Positions 17,268 through 26,316 of a stretch of DNA of 64,000 nucleotides are shown in pieces. The translations under genes were made by a program, and so were the position numbers. Below the pieces are notes generated by a model. The model ran no database searches. It was given only the letters and a program-made list of their open reading frames with translations, and was not told the origin of the DNA. The DNA is from AP-15 sp963846635 (GTDB taxonomy: Bacteria > Pseudomonadota > Alphaproteobacteria > ATCC43930 > CGMCC-115725): assembly GCA_963846635.1 (NCBI GenBank), contig CAWJXM010000001.1, forward strand, positions 1-64,000. Reading direction: 5' to 3'. Each line of letters opens with the position of its first letter. The first letter of the stretch is position 1.

Positions 17268-18573
17268 ATGGAGCGAAGCCTTGGCCAATTTGGGGACCGT
17301 CGCCTCGAAAAGGGGGGCGATGCTTCTCGACCGTATGATGCATTTGGAGACCAGCTGCTTGCGCCGTCTGTCGCAAGGCCGGGAAGAGGTCGAGATCCGC
17401 TTTGGGCGTTTGCTCCGCAATCCGCGCGTAGGCGTTGCCCAGATCATCGCCGGATGGAGCGAGGAGACGGCGCCAGCCGCCGCGGGGCGGCATGTGCTGG
17501 CCATCCAGGATACCAGTGAAATCCACTTTCGCACGACGGAAAGTCATCGCCGCGGTCTGGGGCTGATTGGCAAGGGTGTCGGCCGCGGCATCCTGCTGCA
17601 TCCGATGATTGCCGTCGATGCGGCGAGCGGTGAATGCCTCGGGCTGGTCGGCGGCGCTCTGTGGACGCGGCCCGAACCGGCGGCGGTGCCTGCGAGCAGT
17701 CAAAAGAAGAAAAAGCGCAACCCGCAGCGGCTTCTGAACGAAAAGGAGTCGCGCCACTGGATCGAAACCGCACAAGCGGCCCAGCCCGTGCTTGCCGCGG
17801 CCGCCACGATCACGATCGCAAGCTGGCCACGGGCGGCACGCTGACGACGGCGGCGTGCCGCTGGCCGGTGCTGGGCACGCGCCGCCTCACGCTCCGCAAG
17901 CGCGAAGACCGGCCCGAACGCGAGGCCGAACTCGAATTGCGCGCCGGATCGGTCACGCTCCTACGGCCTCGCGGGACCTGCGACCCGGGCCTGCCGAAAC
18001 AGGTGACGTTGACTCTGATCGAGCTCAGCGAGCCCAACCCGCCGGCGGGCGCCGAGGCGGTCACGTGGCGCTTGCTCACTACCCATGCCGCGCCCGATGC
18101 CGCCAGCACTTGGCAAATCGTCGACTGGTACCGAAAGCGCTGGATTATCGAGCAATTCTTTCGCACCCTGAAGAAACAGGGCTTGCGGATCGAAGACAGC
18201 CAAGTCGAGACCGCCGATTGCCTTATTAAGCTTGTGGCCATTGCGGCCCGCGCCGCAGTCATCATCATGCAGCTGACGCAGGCCCGCGACGGCGCGAGTA
18301 GCTTGAACGCTCCCCTCGTCTTCTCTTCAGCCGAAATCGCTACGCTCGACGCCGTCAACGCCTCCTACAGTCGCCCCCAGAGCAATCCTCACCCCCACCG
18401 CAGCCTCGCCTGGGCCGCGTGGATCATCGCGCGCCTCGGCGGGTGGCCCTTCGACAGGCTCAGGAGGGCGCCCTTCGGCACGACCTCCGGGGCCCATCAC
18501 CTTCAAACACGGCCTCCAAATCCTGCAAACCATGGCAAAGGGATGGGAACTTCGTGATTTGTACACTCCCTAG
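17268..18573 (+). pseudogene. IS4-family transposase, degraded
   Basis: The relic opens MERSLGQFGDRRLEK at 17268. It shifts frame in a G6 run near 17310 into AMLLDRMMHLETSCLRRLSQ, continues through the first catalytic Asp in LAIQDTSE, and ends in GPITFKHGLQILQTMAKGWE with a stop at 18571-18573. The IS4 signature Y-x2-R-x3-E-x6-K is present in YRKRWIIEQFFRTLK. Around 17815 the expected segment holding the second Asp (usually DRESDIY) is missing and the frame jumps to HDHDRKLATGG. Near 18445 a short stretch containing TTCGACAGGCTCAGG interrupts the C-terminus. It cannot transpose on its own. Confidence 0.8.
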
Positions 18574-18643
18574 CTTTATCGCGGCGGCGATCCCCGAACC
18601 AGCCAACCGACCACTCCATCTCCTCCAGGGCGATATTCTCCAT
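18571..18643 (-). pseudogene. N-terminal stub of a second IS4-family transposase
   Basis: An ATG at 18643, preceded by GGGAGG, reads MENIALEEMEWSVGWFGDRR RDKARE and then runs into the end of the opposite-strand IS4 relic. The WFGDRR block is the standard N-terminus of IS4/Tn5-like transposases. Only about 25 residues remain. Confidence 0.6.
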
Positions 18644-18787
18644 AGTGCGCCTCCCGGATGCCTCAATGCCGTGCACGGCAGCATACCCCTGCGCGCGTCG
18701 GGAAGCCTCCCGTCAGCAGGAGCCAATCTGGCGCGCCCAGATGTGTGCATCCCCTAGGGCCTGCGCCGGAGCAGGCTTGTATGGGGC

Positions 18788-19098
18788 AATTGTTGTCAAG
18801 CCTCCCGTTTCGGATGTCGCGGCCGGCTTGGGCGGATCCGAGGGGGATCGAACGATCCGAGGGGAGCGCGCCTTGGGGCTGCACGCCCAACACACTTGTA
18901 TTCGGTAGGCCTCGGGTGGGCCTGGACCATGATGCAGCGATGCGCATCAGGGGCGAGGCTCCGGCGGCGGGCCCATTCTCTGGGACGGCGTAAGAGCCAT
19001 GCCTGCCGCGGGTCACCGCCACCTCGGACCGGTTCGGCGCCCGGCTGCGATCACGGCAACGGGCACCGCATCGGGTTTAACAATACGCTGCCGTCCGT
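18788..19098 (-). ncRNA. Candidate guide (bridge/seek) RNA region of the IS110-family element
   Basis: This ~310-base non-coding stretch follows the transposase stop and ends at the subterminal repeat. In IS1111-type members of IS110 the recombinase is guided by an RNA encoded in the 3' non-coding region. Here that is inferred purely from position and length. No fold was computed and no target- or donor-binding loop was matched. Confidence 0.3.
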
Positions 19099-20292
19099 CT
19101 ACGCTGCCGGCCGGAGCACGACCCCCTCGGGGATCTCGCCGGTGGTCGCCAGCCGCCACAAGCTGATGAGCAGCTTGCGGGCCAGGGCCACAATCATGGT
19201 TTTGCGGGTGGCGCCGCGGGCATCGGCGGTACGTCGCCGATACCATCGCGCCAATGCGCTGTCTTTCTGGAACATCAGAAACCGCCAAGCCAACTGGATC
19301 ATGCCGCGCCGCACCCGGGCATTGCCGGCCCTGGCCAGGCCCTTTTCCCGGCGCCGGCGCCCGCTCTCGTCCGGCGCCCCGGTCAGACCGCCAAACCGCG
19401 CCACCGCCCGCTGATCGCGCAACAGGCGCGCGAAAGCCTCCTGGGCGAGCAGGTCTGCCGTCTCGATGCCGACGCCGCGAACCGGCGCCAGCAATCGGAT
19501 CATCGGGTGGGCACCGGCGCGCGGCGGCTGCTGCAACCGCTGCAGACGTGCGCTCTCGATCTCGCCGATCTGCTCGCCGAGCAGCGGCAAGCGCGTCATC
19601 TCGCGACGCAGTTCGGCCAGCGTGTTGCCCGGCAGCGGCGCCCCTTCGGGCGTCCTCAGGGTCTCGAGCCGCGCCGCCGCTTTGCGCAAGTTTGGCTTGA
19701 ACCCGCGGATGCCGAGCCATGCCAGCGTGCGTTTGATGCGATTGATGATCCGCCTGCGCTCGCCGACCAGTGCGTCGCGCGCGCGGCCCGGCCGCCGCGC
19801 GTCCTCCTCCTCCAGGCTCGGGATTGCGATCATCGGGCAGTGGTCACGGTCACCGCGCAGCCAGCCGAGAAAAGATCGCTTCAACAGCGCCACATCGAGC
19901 CGGTCAGTCTTCGCCCGGCGATGCTCGCGCGAGACCGCGATGCTGGTGGGGTGGATCACCTGGGCTTCGACATCGCGCGCCCGCAGCCGTGAGCCTTCAG
20001 CCCACGGGCTTGACCCGTGGGGTGCCAGCCATACCCCGTCACGGCCGGCCTCAAAAGCAACCGCAATTCGGTTGATCTTGCGCCCGGCCCGCGCCGCCTC
20101 GGACCGCCAGCGGTGCCGCAGCCGGAGCAGCACCGCCTCGTTTGGGTCGAGCTTTTTCGCCGGGTGCCGCTCGATCCCGGGCACAATCCCGGCAACCAGC
20201 CGGCGCGACTGGCTCATCTCGATCACGGCGATCAACGTGCTATCCTGGTCCAGAGCGGTGAGGCAGCGGCTGAGGTCATTGGCCTGCGGCAT
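19099..20292 (-). CDS. IS110-family transposase with an in-frame palindrome insertion
   Basis: The 397-residue protein is a full-length DEDD-type recombinase. Its N-terminal RuvC-like domain opens LIAVIEMSQSRRLVAG and includes RAKTDRLDVALLKR. The C-terminal Tnp20 domain has GVGIETADLLAQEA, FGGLTGAPDESG and AGNARVRRGMIQLAWRFL. The ATG at 20292 matches the usual family start (MPQANDLSRCLTAL). The longer open frame upstream belongs to a different, interrupted transposase. Between WLA and RLRARD, 11 codons (PHGSSPWAEGS) are encoded by a near-perfect palindrome at 20001-20021. They fall where related proteins should have only a residue or two. Confidence 0.88.
   Translation of the reverse strand: MPQANDLSRCLTALDQDSTLIAVIEMSQSRRLVAGIVPGIERHPAKKLDPNEAVLLRLRHRWRSEAARAGRKINRIAVAFEAGRDGVWLAPHGSSPWAEGSRLRARDVEAQVIHPTSIAVSREHRRAKTDRLDVALLKRSFLGWLRGDRDHCPMIAIPSLEEEDARRPGRARDALVGERRRIINRIKRTLAWLGIRGFKPNLRKAAARLETLRTPEGAPLPGNTLAELRREMTRLPLLGEQIGEIESARLQRLQQPPRAGAHPMIRLLAPVRGVGIETADLLAQEAFARLLRDQRAVARFGGLTGAPDESGRRRREKGLARAGNARVRRGMIQLAWRFLMFQKDSALARWYRRRTADARGATRKTMIVALARKLLISLWRLATTGEIPEGVVLRPAA
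20001..20021. repeat. Palindromic element inside the IS110 transposase gene
   Basis: CCCACGGG (20001-20008) pairs with CCCGTGGG (20014-20021) around CTTGA. It forms the core of a ~33-bp in-frame insertion translated as PHGSSPWAEGS. It resembles the protein-coding palindromic elements known from other alphaproteobacteria. Confidence 0.6.
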
Positions 20293-20362
20293 GGGACACC
20301 CCCGTCGGTTTGTTTGCAGCGACGATGGTGCCATTCTCTCGCCGCTCGCCCCATAGCATCTC

Positions 20363-20930
20363 TGATGGCCGTAAAGCGGTTTCACCGTCGTGTCGACGTC
20401 AAGAATCAGGGTTCGCGCACCAGCGGCCGCGTGCAATAGTCGAGCTGCTCCTGCCGCCACGCCCGCCCGGCTTCCGCCGCGATCTTGCTCAGCGCCCGAC
20501 GCACTGCGTCCGCGCTGACCATCTTGTTCATCCCGAGCCGTGGTGGAGTGACCGGGTCGCAGCGCCGCGTCGTGATGTGGGCATAGCGCCGATGCCCGGC
20601 CAGCACCGACACCATCACTGTCCCCAGTATGTCCCGCTTCGGCGGCGCGTTCGGGCTCGTCAGCGACAGCGGGCACCCCGCAACCCAGGCGTCGAACAAC
20701 CCGCCTTGCTTCAAATACTCAATGAAAAACGGAAGCTGGCCAAGCGGGGTCAGCGCTGCCCCCTCGCCCTTCGCCCATTCCACGTGAACCCGGCCCGCAA
20801 ACGTGTCGGCGATCACCGACCGTTTCTTGCCGTACTCTACTGATGGTTGCTCACCCGCTGGGTGCCTCGCGGCCACCGCTCGACCCGTGTTCATCCCATT
20901 GCGTCTGCACGGCTTCGCCGATTTTGCCAA
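20363..20930 (-). pseudogene. DDE transposase N-terminal part, interrupted by the IS110 element
   Basis: The - strand reads EYGKKRSVIADTFAGRVHVE, FFIEYLKQGGLFDAWVA, ILGTVMVSVLAGHRRYAHI and MVSADAVRRALSKIAAEAG. After a one-base shift near 20410 it continues TLILDVDTTVKPLYGHQ. This is the first part, with the first catalytic Asp (LDVDTTVKPLYG), of a DDE transposase group of the IS4/IS1380 type. It stops where the IS110-family element begins. The remaining part was not found on the other side. Confidence 0.72.
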
Positions 20931-21130
20931 CGACCAACTGCCGGAAACAGTGATTAAAAAGGCTGGCCGACGATCATCTCGGAGCGATTCTGGCGCTGCT
21001 GGTTCAGGACAAAAGGACCTGAATTGGCAATACGCTCACTACTCACATAAGGGAAGCCGACTCGGTCGGGCCGCTCAACGCGGGCCCGGCCCTTTCCAGG
21101 GAACTGTGCGGGTCAAACCTGTAGACGCCT

Positions 21131-21862
21131 TTATTGCGATGGCGGGGCCGCTATTTGCGCCGGGGTCAGGTCCTGCGGGAAGCAATGCGGCTGCTGAAAG
21201 TCAGTCGGCGTCGTGTTCGCAGGCGCATACACAATATTGTCGTCGTTCGGGGTATTATTGAGCCCAGCAAACAATCGCATGCGATATGCGATCGCGTGAT
21301 CGGCACAGGAGGAATCCCCGCTAACGCCAAGCGCCCCAATGACTTGCCCACTGACATTATAGAGCGCGACCCCGCCCCCGAAAGTGATGATCCCGCCGGG
21401 CACCTCGCCAATCCCGGTCCCTTCGGGCTGGAATTACGGATTGAACGGGTTGGACTCGTCGAGTTCCCACAACGAGCCGCCGGGCAGCGTCGATGCGTAA
21501 AGATTGGCGGTCGAGATCGCAAGGGCGGTATTGCTGAAATCGTTCGCGGTCGATGCCTTGGCGATAGCGATGGCGCGGCTCCCAGGCCATGGGTCCTGCT
21601 GCGAGGTAACCGGCGCAGTGCTGATCACAGAACAGAGCACACCAAAGCGATCGACGACTGCCGACCACATTCTGTTCGGCTTGAAAATCCCCCCATTATC
21701 GTCGGACAGGTTGACGACCTTGGATAATTGACTCTGGACCTTCGCGACAGTCGCTGCCGGGATACCGCAGGCATTGCCAAAGGATCCGTCCGCCATCGCT
21801 GGCGCGGCAAGCCATAGCGCGGGCAGGCCGGCCAGCGCGAAGCCGGAGATAAACCTTCTCAT
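21131..21862 (-). pseudogene. Exported haem-binding-like protein (GlcG/HbpS, DUF336), internal stop
   Basis: The ATG at 21862, with GGGAG upstream, opens a signal peptide (MRRFISGFALAGLPALWLAA, cut near AMADG). The GlcG/HbpS domain follows: AIAIAKASTANDFSNTALAI, then VPGGIITFGGGVALYN and GALGVSGDSSCADHAIAYRM. Reading is interrupted only by a TAA at 21434-21436 (NPFNP-stop-FQPEGTG), in the same frame. A single base change therefore separates it from a ~243-residue intact protein. It would act in the periplasm. Confidence 0.8.
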
Positions 21863-21932
21863 CACTGTCTCCCTAATTCTGCTGTTTTGGTTAACCGAAA
21901 TTTCTGGCTGCAGCAGGCCACACGCCAAGTCC

Positions 21933-22009
21933 CAACTATCGAGAATAGTTGTGGCCTTGAGAAGGCTAAAAATAGTTCTGTTCCCAATACCAGTCAACGA
22001 GAATAGTTG
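21933..22009. promoter_or_regulatory. Repeated CAACTAT/ATAGTTG operator-like sites
   Basis: A perfect inverted repeat, CAACTAT-N5-ATAGTTG (21933-21951), and a second copy of its right half, CGAGAATAGTTG (21998-22009), lie 70-150 bases upstream of the haem-binding-like gene. A third partial copy, AATAGTT, lies between them. They look like binding sites for a repressor or activator. The regulator is unknown. Confidence 0.4.
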
Positions 22010-22267
22010 AATAGGCCGCCAGTTCGCTTGATCTCGGCGCTTTTACTATTAACCAATATGCACCGCATGTTGTCGGGAAGCGAGCGCTCCGCCTTTGAGC
22101 CTGTCAATCCCAACCCGGATCCGAGGTGAGCAATGCCGACCTGGCGTATTGGATTGAGCAGCGTGCAGACCCTCCCACCGGCTCGAAGCTTTAGAAGCCG
22201 AGGCCAAGTGCGGTCGATCAAGTCAATCGATCCGGTTGCTGACATGAGCGCGGCGGCGCTCGTTTCG

Positions 22268-23287
22268 TTATTTTTGTTTCGCGACGACCCGTGTTCGCAA
22301 CGAGCCGATAGAAGGCGACTTGATCTCCACGACATCGCCGGGTTTGAGAAAGCGCTGCGGTGCAGAGCTGCCGTCCGGCAGCAATTCGCTCGAATTGGCA
22401 GCAGTACCCGCCGCGGTGCCGCCGCTGATCACATCGCCGGGATAAAGCGTAAAGTCGCGCGACAGGTATTCAAGATATTCACCGAAGGTGAATACCATAT
22501 CGCGGGTGTTGAAACGCTGGCGGCATTCGCCATTAACATAGGTTTCAAGATCGACGTTTGTCGGATCGATCTCGCCCACGGCAATGCAGGGACCGAGCGA
22601 GCACGATGTATCAAAATTTTTCGGAAAAGCGAAATTGAGTGGTCCGCCCGGCGCTTCTCGCGGCGCACGAATACTCCAATCACCAAGCATCGTGACTCCC
22701 CAGACATACTCCTTGAGCTGTGCGGGGCGCAGATCGGCTCCTCGCTTGCCGAGCACGATTGCGATTTCGCCCTCATAGTCGAGCCGGGTGCAGCGCTTCG
22801 GATAAACCAACTCACCCTCCGGGCCGACAATCTCCCGCCCAAGCTTCCAAAAGCCCCAGAACCCGGCATTGCGGATTTCGTGATAGGTGTCGCCCTCATA
22901 GGGCCGGCCGCGCATTTTTGCCGCCATCGCCGCGGCATGATCCGCAAAATTGCCGCCGGCGCAGGCGATCCGGGCGTTGTCCGGACGGGGCGCATGCAAC
23001 CGCACTTCGGAGAGGTCGTAAACGATCCGCTCACCCATCGGGCCCAATCGGTCCGGCGCCTCCTTGAACAGATAATCGATCGCGATCTGCGCCGCTTCGA
23101 GCGTGCGTGGCCCGCCCTCGATCATGCGAGCGAGATCCGGCGGGACGATGACCTCAGCCATCTCGCGGGGACTCGGCTCGTCCGTGCGCTCCCGCAGATA
23201 CTTGGCGTATGCATAGGACAGGTCGACGACAGTTCCGTCCAGCACGGCACCGGTTCGCTTGAACGAACCATATACGACGATCTTCAT
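22268..23287 (-). CDS. Fumarylacetoacetate hydrolase family protein
   Basis: The 339-residue protein has the FAH-type C-terminal domain from about residue 110. Metal-binding acids are in LDYEGEIAIVLG, and the substrate and ending motifs GDVISGGTAAGTA and LKPGDVVEIKSPSIG follow. The ATG has GGAGG eight bases upstream. Members hydrolyse or decarboxylate beta-diketo acids, or hydrate oxo-enoates, in aromatic and sugar-acid breakdown. The exact reaction cannot be told. It is a cytoplasmic enzyme, transcribed on its own here. Confidence 0.9.
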   Translation of the reverse strand: MKIVVYGSFKRTGAVLDGTVVDLSYAYAKYLRERTDEPSPREMAEVIVPPDLARMIEGGPRTLEAAQIAIDYLFKEAPDRLGPMGERIVYDLSEVRLHAPRPDNARIACAGGNFADHAAAMAAKMRGRPYEGDTYHEIRNAGFWGFWKLGREIVGPEGELVYPKRCTRLDYEGEIAIVLGKRGADLRPAQLKEYVWGVTMLGDWSIRAPREAPGGPLNFAFPKNFDTSCSLGPCIAVGEIDPTNVDLETYVNGECRQRFNTRDMVFTFGEYLEYLSRDFTLYPGDVISGGTAAGTAANSSELLPDGSSAPQRFLKPGDVVEIKSPSIGSLRTRVVAKQK

Positions 23288-23410
23288 GACGGACGTTTCC
23301 TCCGGAAGGAACGGGCGTATCTAGCGCAGGTGCGCGATTGCGCTGCGGTAGTGTTCGACGCAGGTTTTGTGCGGTTTCAGAGACAAGTTGCTTAACCGGC
23401 CCAATCGACG

Positions 23411-24019
23411 TCAGGTCGGTGGCTTCATCGCCACATCGAGCATGACATTGGGCAAGATTTCGCGAATCACACTGCGCAGGGTGGCTTCATCTTGGGCGAT
23501 CGCACAGGCCAGAAGTCGGCGCGAGCCGCGGCGCAGGATCCGAGCGGTGGCGCGTCCGTCGTTGCCGGGTCGGATCGTTGCAAACGTATCGGCGGGTTCG
23601 ACCCGTTTTAACACTCGCTTGAGCGCCTGGAGTTCATCAGCAGTCTCGACATCATAGGCCGGCGCTTCCGGATTGTCCGGCTCGGCTTCTTCTTCGACGG
23701 TGGCGTCGATGGCTTCGACCGCGCGGTACCGTGACAGCGACTGATAGATCGCCCTGCCGGGTTCCGTATCGATGCGCGATTGCAGCTCCCAGCTCTCGCC
23801 GCGCGCCGAAAGTTCGGTGATCAACGCGAACAAATCATCGCTATCCTCCTCATGCGAGCAGGTCAGAAATGCCAAGCGGCCATCATGCTCCACGACCCGG
23901 TCGTCATCCTCGGGAAAGCCGAGTTCGGCGAGCGCGTTATCGAGCGCACGCCGGGACGCAACCAAAAGTGTTGTCACATGCAGGCGTCGTCCGCTTTCTG
24001 CCGGGTCCTTCTCCGCCAT
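23411..24019 (-). CDS. Hypothetical acidic protein
   Basis: I do not recognise this 202-residue protein. The ATG at 24019 has GGAGGGAG six bases upstream, which supports a real gene. It is strongly acidic between about residues 100 and 130 (DATVEEEAEPDNPEAPAYDV), and two probable alpha/beta halves lie either side. No signal peptide, membrane segment or cysteine motif is visible. It lies between the FAH-family gene on the same strand and the MBL gene on the other. Confidence 0.6.
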   Translation of the reverse strand: MAEKDPAESGRRLHVTTLLVASRRALDNALAELGFPEDDDRVVEHDGRLAFLTCSHEEDSDDLFALITELSARGESWELQSRIDTEPGRAIYQSLSRYRAVEAIDATVEEEAEPDNPEAPAYDVETADELQALKRVLKRVEPADTFATIRPGNDGRATARILRRGSRRLLACAIAQDEATLRSVIREILPNVMLDVAMKPPT

Positions 24020-24396
24020 GATCTCCCTCCGCAGGGGCATAATCAGCCGGTCGCAATCCTAGGCGGCGGCGATCCGGCGCGCGATCAAAATTCCGCAATC
24101 TCCGCCGCTTCTGGTCGGATTGAGCTTCACCGGCCCGATTCGAACGCATATCCCGGTCAAAAGATATGCTGATCATCGGGCGAATGCCGAACATCGACAC
24201 CAGCATCGACGTTCCGCTGCGTGACATCAGCGGCAAAAGAGCGGTCTACCGGAATGCGACCGCTCAGGATAAAGGAGTTGGGGCGTGAAGCGGCCGCTGC
24301 CCAGTACCATTCCCAAAACGCCGGGCTTGACCGGCGCTTGGGCGAACTCAGGCTAAGCGTTCAGCGGTTCCGCGCACCAGGCGTAAGGCGGCAGTT
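24020..24396. other. Intergenic stretch between divergent genes
   Basis: It must contain the promoters of the hypothetical - strand gene and the + strand MBL gene. No convincing operator or hairpin was seen. Confidence 0.4.
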
Positions 24397-25247
24397 ATGA
24401 AATGGCGTATTGGCAAGGTCACGGTTACGAAGATCGTGGAACTCGAAGTCACCGGCGGCAGCCGCTTCCTGCTGCCGCAAGCGACCTATGACGAGATCCG
24501 GCCGATCGGCTGGCTGTATCCTGACTTTGCCGACCAACACGGCCGGCTCAAGATGAGCGTCCATGCTCTGGTGGTCGAAACCCCCGACCGGCGCATCATC
24601 GTCGACACCTGCCTTGGCAACGACAAGGAGGGCCGCCGGATCCCAAGCTGGAACCGGCTGCAGACGGGTTTCCTGGCTGATCTTGCTGCGGCTGGCTATG
24701 CGCGCGAGACGATCGACACGGTTGTCTGCACCCATCTGCATGTCGACCATGTCGGCTGGAACACGATGCTGGTCGAGGGCCGTTGGGTCCCGACCTTTCC
24801 CAACGCACGCTATCTGATGGGGCGCATTGAGTACCGGCATTGGACGAGCCGGCACGATCGCGACGACATGAGGGCGGTGCTCGCTGACTCGGTTACGCCG
24901 GTGTCGGAGGCGGGACTGGTCGACCTCGTCGAAACCGAGCACCGTATCTGCGACGAGGTCAGCCTTGTGCCGACCCCCGGCCACACGCCCGGCCATGTCA
25001 GCCTGCGCATCGCCTCGAATGGCGAAGAGGCGCTGATCACCGGCGATTTCATGCACCACCCTTGTCAGATCGCGCGGCCCCAATGGTCGTCGACCGCCAA
25101 TTCAGACCCCGATCTTGCACGCACCACTCGGGAAGCGATGCTGACCGCCTCGCCGGTGCCCCGGTGCTGGTCATCGGCACCCATTTTGCCGGCCGAACCG
25201 CAGGCCATATCGTCCGCGACAGCCCCACCTTCCGCCTCACCCGTTAA
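24397..25247 (+). pseudogene. MBL-fold metallo-hydrolase with a late frameshift
   Basis: The frame opens MKWRIGKVTVTKIVELEV and contains the zinc-binding THLHVDHVGW (HxHxDH), a downstream His in TPGHTPGHVSL and Asp in ITGDFMHHP. A one-base deletion near 25142 throws the last ~35 residues out of frame. The other frame supplies RLAGAPVLVIGTHFAGRTA and ends at 25247, as family members do. The unrepaired product would run to 25335 with an unrelated tail lacking the final metal-ligand His (GTHF). It is a quorum-quenching-lactonase or hydrolase-like fold. The substrate is unknown. Confidence 0.8.
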
Positions 25248-25572
25248 AAAAAGAGCGCAGAGCTGCTTGCAAATTGCTGCGGGCCAGCTATCGGCGCTCG
25301 GGCCCGAATTGGGCTGCCCCCGCTTAGCGGACTGAAGAGTAGCCGGCAGACGCGACGCGTAGCCCAATTCTAGTTGGTTTGCGGCAGGACTTCTCGATGC
25401 GCGGGCTTCGCCCGCAGGGAAATTTCCCGGCCCGGCGAGAACACCGAAGCGTGAGCGACGTTTAAGACTGGGTGGAGCCCGTCGCCTAACGCGAGTGACA
25501 GCGATGGCGGCTCGACAGAAGGGTGAGGATCCGGCCCGCCATGGTGGTTACTGCGTCCCCAGAAAGTGTTCC
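25248..25572. other. Intergenic stretch, no gene seen
   Basis: It begins with an A7 run right after the repaired MBL stop. No RNA gene or supported ORF is visible. Confidence 0.35.
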
Positions 25573-26289
25573 GTGACCGCTTCATCGACGCTCGAAGCGA
25601 CTTTGGCGCTCGAGACGCGTGACGCGCCAGCGCCGCGGCGGTCTCCGGGTGCCAGCGACGCGGCGATGATGACGCGCTGTATCGAGCTGTCGCGGATCGC
25701 GGCGGACAAGGGCGAATATCCGTTCGGCACGGTGATCGCCCTCGATGGAGAGATCGTCGCGGAGGGGATCAACACGACGCTGCGCGACGCCGACGTCACC
25801 CGTCACGCCGAGGTGATCGCGCTCTCCGACGCGCAAAAGAGGCTGGGGCGAGAAGGGCTGCGCTGCTGCACGCTCTATTCCAACATCGAGCCCTGTGCGA
25901 TGTGCGCTTATTGCATTCGCGAGGCATGGATCAGCCGGGTGGTCTATGCCCTCGCCTCGCCGGTGATGGGCGGCCATTCGAAATGGAACATCCTGCGCGA
26001 TGACGGGCTGTCAAACCGCATCCCCGAGGTTTTCGGCGCCGTGCCGGAGGTCGTCAGCGGCGTGCTGTTGCACGAAGCGCAACAGGCCTGGCGTGACTGG
26101 AGCCCGTTCGCTTGGCAAATGATCAAATTGCGCGGATTGCTGACCGCACCGAGCGCCCAAGACAACGATATTAAAGTGCAGCCGGCACGCAGCCTGTCGC
26201 TGCGCCATTATCTGCACATCCTGTTCATGCGTGGCCGCCAATCGCGCCATCAAATCGCGCGGTCGGCCACTTTGCTCGATGATTTATGA
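25573..26289 (+). CDS. Cytidine/deoxycytidylate-type nucleoside deaminase
   Basis: The ~238-residue zinc deaminase has the two family motifs: HAEVIAL at about residue 78 and EPCAMCAYC at about 107. These supply the zinc ligands and the catalytic Glu. GEYPFGTVIALDGEIVAEG is the usual first strand pair. Among subgroups it looks closest to guanine-deaminase or TadA-like nucleoside deaminases. The start is uncertain: a GTG at 25573 is proposed, an ATG at 25669 would remove the disordered N-terminus. The C-terminus is about 40 residues longer than the core fold. It lies just upstream of a methyltransferase gene. Confidence 0.82.
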   Translation: MTASSTLEATLALETRDAPAPRRSPGASDAAMMTRCIELSRIAADKGEYPFGTVIALDGEIVAEGINTTLRDADVTRHAEVIALSDAQKRLGREGLRCCTLYSNIEPCAMCAYCIREAWISRVVYALASPVMGGHSKWNILRDDGLSNRIPEVFGAVPEVVSGVLLHEAQQAWRDWSPFAWQMIKLRGLLTAPSAQDNDIKVQPARSLSLRHYLHILFMRGRQSRHQIARSATLLDDL

Positions 26290-26316
26290 ACGTGCGAATG
26301 AGCCAAACACAATCCG

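Larger units (their letters stand above)
18775..20362 (-). mobile_element. IS110-family element, IS1111-like layout (boundaries approximate)
   Basis: The element holds one transposase read on the - strand, about 60 bases of leader and about 310 bases of non-coding DNA behind the gene. Subterminal inverted copies of TATGGGGC lie at 18780-18787 and, as GCCCCATA, at 20348-20355. A long 3' non-coding region and subterminal inverted repeats are features of the IS1111 subgroup. The leader side interrupts another DDE transposase after PLYGHQ. No target duplication is expected for this family and none was seen. The exact ends are uncertain. Confidence 0.65.

Noticed and set aside
22133..23395. 420-codon + strand ORF opposite the FAH-family gene
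   Set aside because: It is an antisense shadow of a clearly conserved hydrolase.
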